Below, piece by piece: positions 8,408 to 17,619 of a stretch of DNA of 64,000 bases (its first letter is position 1; each line of letters starts with the position of its first letter). The DNA is from Taklimakanibacter deserti (GTDB lineage: Bacteria > Pseudomonadota > Alphaproteobacteria > Rhizobiales > Aestuariivirgaceae). The position numbers were made by a program, and so were the translations under genes. Location of the stretch: the NCBI GenBank assembly GCA_003574785.1, contig QORU01000017.1, positions 62,001 through 126,000 on the forward strand, in the 5' to 3' direction. The notes below the pieces were generated by a model. That model did not search any database and had not been told where the DNA came from. It saw only the letters and a list, made by a program, of their open reading frames with translations.

Positions 8408-9412
8408 ATGAAAACAAACCCAAGCTGGTTTCTGCGGCGGTTTCCATCAGGGATGCCGAGGCCGGACGACTTTGTGCTGGAGCAAGGTCGGATTCCGAAT
8501 CCGGGGCCAGGTGAGTTGCTGGTCAAATCGCTTTGGCTATCGGTTGATCCATATATGCGCGGGCGGATCAGCCCGGCAAAGAATTATGCTGCTGGATTGA
8601 AGGTTGGCGATCTAATGCTTGGTGGTGGGGTGGGTGAGGTTCTCCGCTCCGAAGATCCTGGTTTCCGGACCGGTGATATTGTTCAGTCCGATTGTTTCGG
8701 TTGGCAGACTCATACCGTCATCCCGGCAAAGACCGCCATTATTCTGGATCCCGAGCAGGCACCTGTGCAGACCTCCCTGGGTTGTTTGGGGATGCCCGGA
8801 CTGACGGCATACTTTGCGCTCTTGCGGACAGCTCGGCCTAAGCTGGGGGAAACGGTGCTGATCTCAGCGGCTTCTGGCGCGGTTGGCCAGATTGCTGGGC
8901 AAATCGCCCGGATCAAGGGATATGACCCTGTTGCGATCGCTGGGACCGACGAAAAGATCGCGTGGTGCAAAGAGCTTGGCTATCGCACGGGCATCAATCA
9001 TAGAACCGCAAGTGATTTGGCGGCTGCGGTTGCCGAAAGTTGCCCCAATGGAGTCGACGTATTTATCGACAACACGGCAGGGCCCGTGCATGACGCGGCC
9101 ATGTCGAACCTGAACGTCTTCGGTCGCGTCGTCGTAGTCGGTACGGTGGCGCTGGCCGATCGTTTTGACCGGCCTGACATCGGCTTGCGGCATCTGCGTC
9201 GAATTCTTATCCAGCGTGCAAGAATAGAGGGATTTCTCTTGGACGATTTCGCGTCCGAGAACGCAATAGCCAAGGCGGAGTTGAGCGAGTGGTACAAACG
9301 TGGCCTGCTGCAAACACGAGAAGACATTCTCGACGGCATTGAGTCAGTTCCGTCTGCGTTTGTAAGAATGTTGAAGGGCGAGAACTTCGGTAAGCAGCTG
9401 GTGAGACTGTAG
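8408..9412 (+). CDS. NADP-dependent oxidoreductase, zinc-independent MDR family (leukotriene B4 dehydrogenase/CurA-like)
   Basis: This 334-residue protein belongs to the medium-chain reductase superfamily branch that lacks zinc ligands. It opens with the CurA/PTGR-like segment LWLSVDPYMRGR. It has MPGLTAYFAL before the nucleotide domain and the AASGAVGQIAGQIAR loop that binds NADP(H). Family members reduce the double bond of alpha,beta-unsaturated ketones or aldehydes. The coding DNA is slightly less GC-rich in wobble positions than the neighbouring liv genes. It is divergent from the LysR gene, which probably controls it. The true substrate is unknown. Confidence 0.88.
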   Translation: MKTNPSWFLRRFPSGMPRPDDFVLEQGRIPNPGPGELLVKSLWLSVDPYMRGRISPAKNYAAGLKVGDLMLGGGVGEVLRSEDPGFRTGDIVQSDCFGWQTHTVIPAKTAIILDPEQAPVQTSLGCLGMPGLTAYFALLRTARPKLGETVLISAASGAVGQIAGQIARIKGYDPVAIAGTDEKIAWCKELGYRTGINHRTASDLAAAVAESCPNGVDVFIDNTAGPVHDAAMSNLNVFGRVVVVGTVALADRFDRPDIGLRHLRRILIQRARIEGFLLDDFASENAIAKAELSEWYKRGLLQTREDILDGIESVPSAFVRMLKGENFGKQLVRL

Positions 9413-9475
9413 CCGCCGCAAGAAGACGCCTGAAGCGACTCCTACAGCGTTGCCGGGATGCATCTCGGAAAAACA

Positions 9476-9782
9476 CTATCGAGGCCATTCCTCGGCTGGC
9501 CAATCCCGAGAGGTATGGATCACGCGCAGGATGACGATGCATTCGCGCCCGGAATGGACCGCCAGCGCATGAGCGATGATATAAGGCAAGCGGGTGATGG
9601 ACTTCTCATAGGTACCCATCACACGGCCTGGTCGCCCCGTTGCGAAACGGCCGAGGTCGTTTCCGGCCTTTTCAATTGCATCCACAACCCTCTCAGCGGC
9701 GAAAGGGTTGTCGGCGGCAATATAGTGGAGGATGTCGAGATAATCCCCGCCTGGCTTCAGCCGACCAAACGACCGGCTTCAT
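9476..9782 (-). pseudogene. ParE/RelE-type toxin, frameshifted
   Basis: Reading from an ATG at 9782 (overlapping the antitoxin stop as ATGA) gives MKPVVWSAEARR, the usual ParE/RelE-type opening. The frame then fails and stops about 13 codons on. The -1 frame continues the family sequence, with DYLDILHYIAADNPFAAERVVDAIEKAGNDLGRF then YEKSITRLPYII and IVILRVIHTSRDWPAEEWP, up to the stop at 9476. Removing one G from the GGGG run (CCCC at 9745-9748 on the plus strand) restores a 101-residue toxin. Either the toxin is inactivated by a 1-bp insertion or the homopolymer is a sequencing error. In an intact pair the toxin would form a complex with the upstream antitoxin. Confidence 0.8.
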
Positions 9783-10051
9783 CCGCGCGCCGTTTTCTTC
9801 TTCTTTTTCGCATTGGCAATGATCTGGCGGGCCTCGGTCATAACCTGCTCGTGGGGTACTACTCGACCCGCCTTGACATCGGCAAGGCCGCGCTTGATGC
9901 CTTCGATGATTTCAAGCTCGCGGTCCACATAGGCTGAAACCGCCTCGCCTGCGAGAAAAGATTTGCTGCGTCGAGTGTCGGTTGCGATCCGATCGAGCTT
10001 TTCCTTTACCTCGAGGCTCACGCGAATTGTCATGGTAGTGCTGGCGGGCAT
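9779..10051 (-). CDS. Ribbon-helix-helix antitoxin (CopG/ParD-like)
   Basis: This 90-residue protein has a ribbon-helix-helix N-terminus (TMTIRVSLEVKEKLDRIATDTRRSKSFLAGEAVSAYV), typical of antitoxins that bind DNA as dimers and repress their own operon. The C-terminal half is charged and should wrap the toxin; it ends in a polylysine stretch. The ATG at 10051 is used, and an internal Met at residue 7 is an alternative start. The stop overlaps the toxin ATG by four bases. The toxin partner is frameshifted here, so the antitoxin may persist alone. Confidence 0.85.
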   Translation of the reverse strand: MPASTTMTIRVSLEVKEKLDRIATDTRRSKSFLAGEAVSAYVDRELEIIEGIKRGLADVKAGRVVPHEQVMTEARQIIANAKKKKKTARG

Positions 10052-10103
10052 CGCGATATTCTGTGTCTCTTTGTGTACATCTTAGCACAGTATAGCATGC
10101 AAG

Positions 10104-10128
10104 TCTAATCGCGAGTAATCTAATCGCG
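10104..10128. repeat. Direct repeat TCTAATCGCG x2
   Basis: TCTAATCGCG occurs at 10104-10113 and 10119-10128, a 15-bp period that spans the end of the methyltransferase gene and the region upstream of the antitoxin. The region 10052-10119 is also where the toxin-antitoxin promoter and operator should lie. A binding function is speculation. Confidence 0.4.
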
Positions 10129-11016
10129 TTTGAGCTTCACTTCCTCGGTCTTCAGCGCATCGGCCAAGCGCGCTTTGGCGCTGCCCGGACGCAGGGGCTG
10201 CTGCTGCGATTCATGCGGCGCCCAGCCGATGAGCCAGGCGGTTTCGACCGTCGCCCTGACACGGCCATCGGCGTCGGCGTAGCGCGCATCGTAAAGAGAC
10301 GCGGCGCGTGCCAGCAATGTGGCGGTCACCGGACGGCGCGAGCGCTCGGACAAAGCATGCTGAAGCCCGAGCGCTCGGATCTCGCGCATCAGCGAGATCG
10401 CATCCTTGTATCTGACCGTCGTCATGTCGATGTCGACGGCGGGCAGAGCGAAGCCGGCGCGCTGCAAGAGCGAGCCCAGGTCGCGCATATCGGCAAAGGG
10501 TGCCACGCGCAGGCTGGCGCCGCCCCAAAACTCGGCTTCGGCGGCGAGCCAGGCCTCGCGCAATTCGATGAGCGTGCGGCCGGCAAACAGGGCGGCCAGA
10601 AAAAGACCGTCGGGCTGCAAGGCTTGGCGGAACTGGGCGAGAGCGCCCGGCACATCATTGACGCTGTTGAGGCTGAACAGGCTCAAGATGCAATCAAAGC
10701 TCGCCCCGGCCAGAGGCTGAGCCTCATCCTCGAAAACCACATCGATGCCGGGACCAGGTGCGGGCGCCGCCGTCACCATGCGCCCGAGGTGCTGCGTCCC
10801 GGCGAGACCGTCCCTGATCTCGCCCGCCGCCGGACCGCAGATGAGCGTCGTCTTGAAATCGCGCAGGATCAGGCAAAGGCGGCTTTCGATCTCGGCCGCC
10901 AGCGTCTGGGCATAGAAAGGCGGCCGCGTGCTTCGGGCGCGCGCGAAATGCAGGCGCCGCAACGCCGAATCGAAGATCTGTGGAACGCCTGACGTCATCG
11001 GCAACGGCCTCGACAC
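10120..11016 (-). CDS. SAM-dependent methyltransferase, NDUFAF5/BioC-like
   Basis: This 298-residue class I methyltransferase-like protein begins IFDSALRRLHFARA, the hallmark opening of alphaproteobacterial NDUFAF5-like proteins. It continues with a degenerate SAM-binding region (TLICGPAAGEIRDGL) and SFDCILSLFSLNSVNDVPGALAQFRQALQPDGLFLAALF. In mitochondria NDUFAF5 hydroxylates a complex I arginine; the role of bacterial relatives is unproven. It starts with a GTG immediately after the ilvD stop (TGAGTG), so the two are co-transcribed. An ATG six codons in (10998) is an alternative start. Confidence 0.8.
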   Translation of the reverse strand: MSRPLPMTSGVPQIFDSALRRLHFARARSTRPPFYAQTLAAEIESRLCLILRDFKTTLICGPAAGEIRDGLAGTQHLGRMVTAAPAPGPGIDVVFEDEAQPLAGASFDCILSLFSLNSVNDVPGALAQFRQALQPDGLFLAALFAGRTLIELREAWLAAEAEFWGGASLRVAPFADMRDLGSLLQRAGFALPAVDIDMTTVRYKDAISLMREIRALGLQHALSERSRRPVTATLLARAASLYDARYADADGRVRATVETAWLIGWAPHESQQQPLRPGSAKARLADALKTEEVKLKRD

Positions 11017-12861
11017 TCAGTCGGGTATGTGGCGCACGGCTCCCTTGGCGGCGCTGGTCGCCATCGCCGCATAGGCGCGCAGTGCGGTAGAAACCTTGCG
11101 GTTGCGCTTTTCCGTAGGCTTCCAGGCAGCCTCCTTGCGCGCTTCCATGGCCTTGCGCCGCCGCCCGATCTCGGCGTCGTCGATCTTGAGATGGAGCTTG
11201 CGGCTGGGGATGTCGATCTCGATCAGGTCGCCCGTCTCGACGAGCCCGATGAGCCCGCCTTCGGCCGCTTCGGGCGAGGCATGGCCGATGGAGAGGCCCG
11301 AGGTGCCGCCGGAGAAGCGCCCGTCGGTGATGAGGGCGCAGGCTTTGCCGAGACCCTTCGATTTGAGATAGCTCGTCGGATAGAGCATCTCCTGCATGCC
11401 GGGGCCGCCGCGCGGGCCCTCATAGCGGATGACCACGACGTCGCCCGCCTTGACCTTGCCGGTGAGGATGCCGTTCACCGCCGAATCCTGGCTCTCGAAC
11501 ACGACCGCCGGTCCTGCGAAGACCAGGATCGATTGATCGACACCCGCCGTCTTCACGATGGCGCCCGCTTGCGCGAGATTGCCGTAAAGCACCGCGAGCC
11601 CGCCATCCTTGGAGAAGGCATGCTCGGCCGAGCGGATCACGCCCGCCTCGCGGTCGAGATCGAGCGTCTCGTAGCGGCGCTCCTGGCTGAAGGCGACTTG
11701 CGTCGGTACGCCGCCCGGGGCGGCACGGAAAAAGTCACTGACCTTGGCGCTCTTGCTGCGCGTGATGTCCCACTGCTCGAGCGCGGCTGCGAGCGTCTGC
11801 GCATGCACCGTGGCGACCTTCGTGTCGATGAGACGGGCGCGGTCGAGCTCGCCCAATATCGCCATGATGCCGCCGGCGCGGTGGACGTCCTCCATATGCA
11901 CATCCGACTTGGAGGGCGCCACCTTGCACAGGACCGGCACCCGCCTCGACAGGCGGTCGATGTCGGCCATGGTGAAATCGAGCTCGGCCTCATGCGCCGC
12001 GGCCAGGAGATGCAGCACGGTGTTGGTCGATCCGCCCATGGCGATGTCGAGCGTCATGGCGTTCTCGAAGGCGGCGAAGCTCGCGATCTTGCGCGGCAAC
12101 ACGCTCTCGTCATTCTGCTCGTAGTAACGCCGCGCCAGGTCGACGACGAGATGACCCGCCTCGACGAAGAGGCGGCGCCGGTCGGCATGAGTGGCGAGCG
12201 TCGAGCCGTTGCCGGGAAGCGAGAGGCCCAAGGCTTCGGTGAGGCAGTTCATCGAATTGGCGGTGAACATGCCGGAGCAGGAGCCGCAGGTCGGGCAGGC
12301 CGAGCGCTCGATGACCTTCATGTCCTGTTCCGACACCTTCTCGTCGGCCGCCGCCACCATGGCATCGACGAGATCGAGCGCCACTTCCTTGCCCTTGAGC
12401 ACGACCTTGCCCGCTTCCATCGGGCCGCCCGAGACGAAGACCACCGGGATATTGAGGCGCAAGGCCGCCATCAGCATGCCGGGCGTGATCTTGTCGCAAT
12501 TGGAGATGCAGACCATGGCGTCGGCGCAATGGGCATTCACCATGTATTCGACCGAGTCCGCGATGAGCTCGCGTGACGGCAGCGAATAGAGCATGCCGTC
12601 ATGGCCCATGGCGATGCCGTCATCGACGGCGATGGTGTTGAACTCCTTGGCGACGCCCCCCGCCGCCTCGATCTCGCGCGCCACGAGCTGGCCCAGGTCC
12701 TTCAGATGCACATGGCCCGGCACGAACTGGGTGAAGGAATTAACCACCGCGATGATCGGCTTGCCGAAATCTGAATCCTTCATGCCGGTGGCGCGCCACA
12801 GGCCGCGGGCGCCGGCCATGTTGCGGCCATGGGTGGTGGTGCGGGAACGATAACTCGGCAT
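11017..12861 (-). CDS. ilvD: Dihydroxy-acid dehydratase
   Basis: This 614-residue enzyme converts 2,3-dihydroxy-isovalerate and 2,3-dihydroxy-3-methylvalerate to the 2-oxo acids in valine, leucine and isoleucine synthesis. Iron-sulfur and metal ligands are visible: C122-D-K124 in [11 protein letters not shown] and the [17 protein letters not shown] segment with C189, C192 and C195. The start [22 protein letters not shown] is the usual N-terminus. Length is normal for the long ([4Fe-4S], E. coli-like) form. It is divergent from comF with a 75-bp gap and leads into the methyltransferase gene. Confidence 0.97.
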   Translation of the reverse strand: MPSYRSRTTTHGRNMAGARGLWRATGMKDSDFGKPIIAVVNSFTQFVPGHVHLKDLGQLVAREIEAAGGVAKEFNTIAVDDGIAMGHDGMLYSLPSRELIADSVEYMVNAHCADAMVCISNCDKITPGMLMAALRLNIPVVFVSGGPMEAGKVVLKGKEVALDLVDAMVAAADEKVSEQDMKVIERSACPTCGSCSGMFTANSMNCLTEALGLSLPGNGSTLATHADRRRLFVEAGHLVVDLARRYYEQNDESVLPRKIASFAAFENAMTLDIAMGGSTNTVLHLLAAAHEAELDFTMADIDRLSRRVPVLCKVAPSKSDVHMEDVHRAGGIMAILGELDRARLIDTKVATVHAQTLAAALEQWDITRSKSAKVSDFFRAAPGGVPTQVAFSQERRYETLDLDREAGVIRSAEHAFSKDGGLAVLYGNLAQAGAIVKTAGVDQSILVFAGPAVVFESQDSAVNGILTGKVKAGDVVVIRYEGPRGGPGMQEMLYPTSYLKSKGLGKACALITDGRFSGGTSGLSIGHASPEAAEGGLIGLVETGDLIEIDIPSRKLHLKIDDAEIGRRRKAMEARKEAAWKPTEKRNRKVSTALRAYAAMATSAAKGAVRHIPD

Positions 12862-12936
12862 GCTCGGGTCCTGTTGCTTGGGCTTCCTCCCGTTTCCTAG
12901 TCCAGGCGGGCGCCCAATTCCATGCTAGAATAGGGC

Positions 12937-13710
12937 ATGGCCGCCTTGACCTTAACGCACCTTTCCGGGGGCCTGACACTCATCGGCAGATGGGGGCTCG
13001 ACTGGCTCATCCCGCCGCAATGCCTCGCCTGCCGTGACGCGGTGGCCGAGGCGTCGGGCCTGTGCGTCGCCTGCTGGTCGAAGCTTTCTTTCATCGAGGC
13101 GCCCTTTTGCGAAAGGCTCGCCATCCCTTTTCCCTATGAGCAGGGCGAAGGGGCGGTGAGCGCTGCGGCGCTCGCCGATCCGCCGCTGTGGGACCGCGCC
13201 CGCGCCGCGCTCCTCTTCGACGATGCAGCGCGCGACCTTGCCCATGCCCTCAAATACCGCGACCGACATGAGGCGGGCCTCATCATGGCGCGGCTCATGC
13301 GCCGGGCCGGCGCCGACATCCTGGCCGGCGCGGATGGTGTCATCCCGGTGCCGCTGCATCGCTTCAGGCTCTGGCGGCGGCGCTACAACCAGTCGGCCAT
13401 CCTCGCCCGCCATATCTCGAAGAGCACGGGCAAGCTTTTTTGTCCCGGTCTCCTCAGCCGGCGCAAGGCTACGCGCTCACAGACCGGGCTCGACCAGGAG
13501 GAGCGGCAACGCAACGTTGAGGGCGCCTTCATCGTGCCCGAGGAAAGCCGGCCCCTGGTCGTGGGCAAGTCCTTCGTCCTCATCGATGACGTGCGCACCA
13601 CGGGAGCGACGCTCAAAGCCTGCACCCAGGCGCTCAAAAGGGCGGGGGCGGCCCGCGTCGACGTCCTGACCTTCGCGCTTGTGCACAAGCCCATGCGCCT
13701 TCATATTTGA
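12937..13710 (+). CDS. comF: ComF family phosphoribosyltransferase-like protein
   Basis: This 257-residue protein has an N-terminal zinc-ribbon with C29-x2-C32 and C43-x2-C46, and a C-terminal phosphoribosyltransferase fold with the PRPP motif FVLIDDVRTTGAT (about 212-224). The middle motif RLWRRRYNQSAILARHISK is characteristic of ComF/GntX. In naturally competent bacteria ComF supports DNA uptake; in alphaproteobacteria its role is unclear. The gene sits just before a glutaredoxin gene with a 22-bp gap, the standard arrangement in Hyphomicrobiales. Confidence 0.9.
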   Translation: MAALTLTHLSGGLTLIGRWGLDWLIPPQCLACRDAVAEASGLCVACWSKLSFIEAPFCERLAIPFPYEQGEGAVSAAALADPPLWDRARAALLFDDAARDLAHALKYRDRHEAGLIMARLMRRAGADILAGADGVIPVPLHRFRLWRRRYNQSAILARHISKSTGKLFCPGLLSRRKATRSQTGLDQEERQRNVEGAFIVPEESRPLVVGKSFVLIDDVRTTGATLKACTQALKRAGAARVDVLTFALVHKPMRLHI

Positions 13711-13732
13711 GGCGGATTCGAAAGTGATGGCC

Positions 13733-14002
13733 ATGCCGAAAGTCACCATCTACACGACGCCCTTCTGCCCCTACTGCCATTCCGCCAAGGCGCTGCTCAA
13801 GCGGAAGAACGTAGAATTTTCCGAGATCGATGTGAGCTTCGATCCGCAGGAGCGGCAGCGCATGATGACGAAGGCGCAAGGCCGGCGCACCGTGCCGCAG
13901 ATCTTCATCGGCGAGACCCATGTCGGGGGCAGCGACGAGCTCCATGCGCTCGACCGGCAGGGCAAGCTCGATCCGCTTCTCGCCGGCGCGCCTCAAGCGT
14001 GA
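13733..14002 (+). CDS. grxC: Glutaredoxin 3
   Basis: This 89-residue dithiol glutaredoxin begins MPKVTIYTTPFCPYC, with the active site C12-P-Y-C15, a cis-proline TVPQIF and the glutathione-binding GGSDELHAL. It reduces disulfides and glutathionylated proteins with glutathione. The longer reading frame upstream (from 13679) overlaps comF and adds no homologous residues, so the ATG at 13733 is preferred; a second ATG two codons earlier is possible. The stop overlaps the GTG start of the next gene (GTGA). Confidence 0.95.
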   Translation: MPKVTIYTTPFCPYCHSAKALLKRKNVEFSEIDVSFDPQERQRMMTKAQGRRTVPQIFIGETHVGGSDELHALDRQGKLDPLLAGAPQA

Positions 14003-14838
14003 CCACCAAGGCAGCGCTCATCCAACTGCGCTCCGGGCGCGACATGGCGCGCAACATCGCCGATGCTTCCCTCCTGATCAAGGAAGCCTGCCGCAAGGGC
14101 GCTGAATTCGTCCTCACCCCGGAAATGACCAACATATTGGAGACGGATCGCGACCGGCTGAAGGGGCTGGCGCGGCGGGAAGAGGAAGATGCCTCGGTCG
14201 CGGCTTTTGCCGACCTTGCCCGCGATCAGCGCATCTGGCTCAACGCCGGCTCATTCGCGCTCAAGGGCCCCGAGGGGAAGCTCGTCAATCGCTCGCTTCT
14301 CTTCGCGCCCGACGGCACCTTGGCGGCGCGCTACGACAAGGTGCACCTGTTCGACGTCGACCTGCCGAACGGCCAGATTTTGCGGGAATCGGCCGCTTAT
14401 GCCGCGGGCCGTCCGGTGCCGGTCGTGCCCCTGCCTTTCGCCACGGTCGGCCTCACCATTTGCTACGATGTAAGATTTCCTCATCTTTACAAGGCTTTGG
14501 CTCAGGCGGGCGCGGAGGTCCTGACGGTGCCGTCGGCGTTCACGAAAGTGACCGGCGAGGCGCATTGGCATGTGCTCTTGCGCGCCCGCGCCATCGAAAC
14601 GGGCAGCTTCGTGCTGGCGCCGGCGCAAGGCGGATTGCACGAATGTGGCCGCGAGACCTTTGGCATGAGTCTTGCTGTTTCTCCCTCAGGCGACATAACG
14701 GCAGAAGGCGGACAAGACCCGGCAGTCCTCATGACGGTCATCGACCGGCGCCAAGTGCTTGAAGCACGGCGGCGAATCCCGGTCCTGCGGCATGAAAGAC
14801 AGGCGATCTTGAACGCCCAGGGAGAGGTTGCTACCTAA
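13999..14838 (+). CDS. Carbon-nitrogen hydrolase (nitrilase superfamily, Nit1/Nit2-like amidase)
   Basis: This 279-residue hydrolase has the nitrilase triad: Glu42 in TPEMTNIL, Lys114 in YDKVHLFDVDL and Cys155 in LTICYDVRFP. The DVRFPHLYKALAQAGAE segment is typical of Nit-type omega-amidases and deaminated-glutathione amidases. It is translationally coupled to glutaredoxin by a 4-bp overlap with a GTG start. That neighbour makes repair of deaminated glutathione a sensible role (inference). Nit2-like deamination of 2-oxoglutaramate is the alternative. Confidence 0.88.
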   Translation: MTTKAALIQLRSGRDMARNIADASLLIKEACRKGAEFVLTPEMTNILETDRDRLKGLARREEEDASVAAFADLARDQRIWLNAGSFALKGPEGKLVNRSLLFAPDGTLAARYDKVHLFDVDLPNGQILRESAAYAAGRPVPVVPLPFATVGLTICYDVRFPHLYKALAQAGAEVLTVPSAFTKVTGEAHWHVLLRARAIETGSFVLAPAQGGLHECGRETFGMSLAVSPSGDITAEGGQDPAVLMTVIDRRQVLEARRRIPVLRHERQAILNAQGEVAT

Positions 14839-14843
14839 GGGGC

Positions 14844-15290
14844 ATGATCCGTTACGATCTCATTTGTGAAGAAGGCCATGAATTCGATGGCTGGTTCTCC
14901 AACAGCGCCGCTTTCGACGAGCAGTCGCGCAAGGGATTCGTCTCCTGCATCCATTGCGGATCGACCAGGGTCGAAAAGCAGCTGATGGCGCCGGGCATTC
15001 CGGTCAAGAGCAACCGCAGAAGCGAACCGGCGCCGAAGCCCGTGCTGGCCACGACCCTCGATCCGCGCCAGCAGAAGCTCGTCCAGGTGATGCGCGAATT
15101 GCGCAAGGCGGTCGAAGAGAATGCCGAATATGTCGGCGACAAATTCGCCGAGGAAGCGCGCAAGATCCATTATGAGGAAACCGAGAAGCGCGGCATCTAT
15201 GGCGAGACCACGACCCAGGATGCCGAAGCGCTGATCGAAGAGGGCATCGAGATCCATCCTCTGCCGATTCTGCCTGAAGACGGCAACTGA
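14844..15290 (+). CDS. DUF1178 family protein
   Basis: This 148-residue protein opens with MIRYDLICEEGHEFDGWF, the DUF1178 signature. Cys8 and the CIHCG pair (about 36-39) form a probable zinc-ribbon, followed by a helical, acidic C-terminal half containing VMRELRKAVEENAEYVGDKFAEEARKIHY. It follows the amidase gene by 5 bp, so it belongs to the comF-grxC-amidase operon. The function of the family is not known. The stop faces ubiG convergently across 29 bp. Confidence 0.9.
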   Translation: MIRYDLICEEGHEFDGWFSNSAAFDEQSRKGFVSCIHCGSTRVEKQLMAPGIPVKSNRRSEPAPKPVLATTLDPRQQKLVQVMRELRKAVEENAEYVGDKFAEEARKIHYEETEKRGIYGETTTQDAEALIEEGIEIHPLPILPEDGN

Positions 15291-15319
15291 TCCCCCCAAC
15301 TCGTCATGGCCGGGCTGTG

Positions 15320-16072
15320 CTAATTCCCCGGCTTCTGCGCCACCAGCATGTAGTTCACATCCATGTCGCGGGCTCTCCGCCATTCGCCTGAGAAGGGATT
15401 GTAGGTGACGCCGGTGCGGTCGAGCTGCCTGAGGCCGCTTGCCTCAAGCCAGCCTTCGAGCTCCGCGGGCGTTATGAACTTCTCCCATTGATGGGTGCCC
15501 TTGGGCAGCCAGCCCAATATGTATTCGGCACCGACGATGGCGAGGCCGAAGGATTTGAGCGTCCGGTTGAGAGTGGCGATAAAGATCAGCCCATTGGGCT
15601 TCAGCAGCGCGCCGCAGGTCTCGACGAAGCCCTTGGGATCGGCGACATGCTCGATCACCTCCATGTTGAGAATCACATCGAAGGTCTCGCCCTCAGCCGC
15701 CAGGGCTTCCGCCGTCTGGGCGCGATAGTCGATGGCGAGGTCCTGCTCTTGCGAATGGACGCGGGCGGTCGAGATGTTCTTCTCGGAAGGGTCGATCCCG
15801 GTGATCGTGGCGCCGAGCCTCGCCATGGGCTCGGTCAGGAGCCCGCCGCCGCAGCCGATGTCCAGGAATCTGAGGCCCGCGAAGGGCCGCCGCTCAAACG
15901 GATCGCGGGCGAAGCGGGCCGTGACCTGCTCCTTGATGTAAGCAAGCCGGACCGGATTGAAGACATGCAGGACCGCGAATTTGCCGGTCGGATTCCACCA
16001 TTCCGCGGCGATTTTCGAGAATTTCTCGACCTCGGCCGGGTCGAGGCTCTTGGCTTCAAAAGCGGGCGTCAT
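15320..16072 (-). CDS. ubiG: Ubiquinone biosynthesis O-methyltransferase UbiG
   Basis: This 250-residue SAM methyltransferase carries out both O-methylations in ubiquinone synthesis. It has the UbiG hallmark [15 protein letters not shown] near the start, the SAM motif [10 protein letters not shown] (70-79), and the membrane-contact and C-terminal features [20 protein letters not shown]. The start [18 protein letters not shown] at 16072 is standard. The open frame runs much further upstream but crosses into antisense of lysC and is not coding. It is divergent from lysC with a 156-bp gap. Confidence 0.96.
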   Translation of the reverse strand: MTPAFEAKSLDPAEVEKFSKIAAEWWNPTGKFAVLHVFNPVRLAYIKEQVTARFARDPFERRPFAGLRFLDIGCGGGLLTEPMARLGATITGIDPSEKNISTARVHSQEQDLAIDYRAQTAEALAAEGETFDVILNMEVIEHVADPKGFVETCGALLKPNGLIFIATLNRTLKSFGLAIVGAEYILGWLPKGTHQWEKFITPAELEGWLEASGLRQLDRTGVTYNPFSGEWRRARDMDVNYMLVAQKPGN

Positions 16073-16228
16073 CAGAACTCCAGAATTTCCTTTCCTATTA
16101 TTGCATAGAGAGGGGCCCTCATCTATGACTACGCCGCGCCGCATCCCTCCCCAGATCAAGGTTCGAGGACAGGGCGTGTCAGGGACCTGTCCGGGGCCCC
16201 GGGCGCGTGAGGAAAGAGGTTTTGGGCC

Positions 16229-17485
16229 ATGGGCCGCTTGGTGATGAAATTCGGGGGAACGTCGGTTGCCGATGTCGAGCGCATCCGCAATGTCGCGCGC
16301 CATGTCGAGCGCGAGGTCAAAGCCGGGCACGAGGTCGCCGTCGTCGTCTCGGCCATGGCGGGCACGACCGACAGGCTCGTCTCCTGGTGCCGGGAAGCGG
16401 CCTCCGTCCACGATGCCCGCGAATATGACGCGATCGTCGCCTCGGGCGAGCAGGTCACGTCCGGCCTCCTCGCCATCGTGCTGCAGGACATGGGCATACC
16501 GGCAAGGTCCTGGCATGGCTGGCAGGTCTCGGTGAAGACCGACGGCGTCCATGGCGCCGCCCGCATCGTCTCGATCGAGGCCAGCGAATTGCGCAAGCGC
16601 ATGGAGCAGGGCCAGGTCGCCGTCGTGGCGGGCTTCCAGGGCATCGGCCCCGACCGGCGCGTGACCACGCTGGGGCGCGGCGGTTCCGACACGTCGGCCG
16701 TGGCCTTGGCGGCCGCCCTCGAGGCGCGCTGCGACATCTATACCGATGTCGACGGCGTTTACACGACCGATCCCCGCATCGACTCGCGGGCGCGCAAGCT
16801 CGATCGCGTCTCCTATGAGGAGATGCTGGAAATGGCCTCGGCCGGCGCCAAGGTCCTGCAGACACGCTCGGTTGAGTTGGCCATGGTTTACAAGGTACCC
16901 TTGCAGGTGCGCTCGAGCTTCGAGCCGCCCGATGCCGCCAATCAGAACCGGCCGGATGGTTCGGGGCCCGGAACACTCGTATGCGATGAGGACAGTATCG
17001 TGGAACAGCATGTCGTAAGCGGGATCGCTTATACCAAGGATGAAGCCAAGGTCTCGATCCGCCGGGTGAAGGACAAGCCGGGTGTCTCGGCCTCGATCTT
17101 CGGGCCGCTGGCCGAAGCCGACATCAGCGTGGACATGATCGTCCAGAATGTCTCGGCCGATGGTGAGACCGCGAACATCACCTTCACCGTGGCGCGCAAG
17201 GACCTGCGCAAGGCGCTGGAAGTCCTGCAAGGGCTGAAGGACAAGGTCGGCTATCACGAGCTCAGCCATTCGCTCGACGTCGCGAAAGTGTCGGTGATCG
17301 GCATCGGCATGCGGAGCCATGCCGGCGTCGCCGCCAAGATGTTCAAGTCGCTGGCCGAGAAGGGCATCAATATCCAGGCGATCGCCACCTCCGAGATCAA
17401 GATCAGCGTGCTCATCGATGAAGCCTATACCGAGCTCGCGGTGCGCTCGCTGCACACGGCCTATGGGCTCGAAGGGGCGAACTGA
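16229..17485 (+). CDS. lysC: Aspartate kinase
   Basis: This 418-residue enzyme catalyses the first step of the lysine, threonine and methionine pathway. The kinase domain starts with KFGGTSVAD (7-15) and includes [16 protein letters not shown]. Two C-terminal ACT domains (about 260-410, with [17 protein letters not shown] and [23 protein letters not shown]) bind lysine or threonine for feedback control. An AGAGG-like ribosome site precedes the ATG. Length matches the monofunctional alphaproteobacterial form. Confidence 0.97.
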   Translation: MGRLVMKFGGTSVADVERIRNVARHVEREVKAGHEVAVVVSAMAGTTDRLVSWCREAASVHDAREYDAIVASGEQVTSGLLAIVLQDMGIPARSWHGWQVSVKTDGVHGAARIVSIEASELRKRMEQGQVAVVAGFQGIGPDRRVTTLGRGGSDTSAVALAAALEARCDIYTDVDGVYTTDPRIDSRARKLDRVSYEEMLEMASAGAKVLQTRSVELAMVYKVPLQVRSSFEPPDAANQNRPDGSGPGTLVCDEDSIVEQHVVSGIAYTKDEAKVSIRRVKDKPGVSASIFGPLAEADISVDMIVQNVSADGETANITFTVARKDLRKALEVLQGLKDKVGYHELSHSLDVAKVSVIGIGMRSHAGVAAKMFKSLAEKGINIQAIATSEIKISVLIDEAYTELAVRSLHTAYGLEGAN

Positions 17486-17619
17486 AGAATGACGATGGCA
17501 TTGCGCCATAGACACTGTCGGCAATGGCAACCGGCCATGCCGGCCGCCATCGTAAAAGCGCTCAGGCCATACAAGGCGCGAGCGATTTTTACGGGAAGCG
17601 CGCGTGAGGACACCGCCTG

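Noticed and set aside
8238..8447. 70-residue N-terminal extension of the LysR regulator
   Set aside because: It overlaps the divergent oxidoreductase start and adds sequence before the conserved HTH; a good ribosome site precedes 8237.
15320..17530. 736-codon open frame containing ubiG with a long N-terminal extension
   Set aside because: The extension is antisense to lysC and has no domain; UbiG homology begins at the ATG at 16072.
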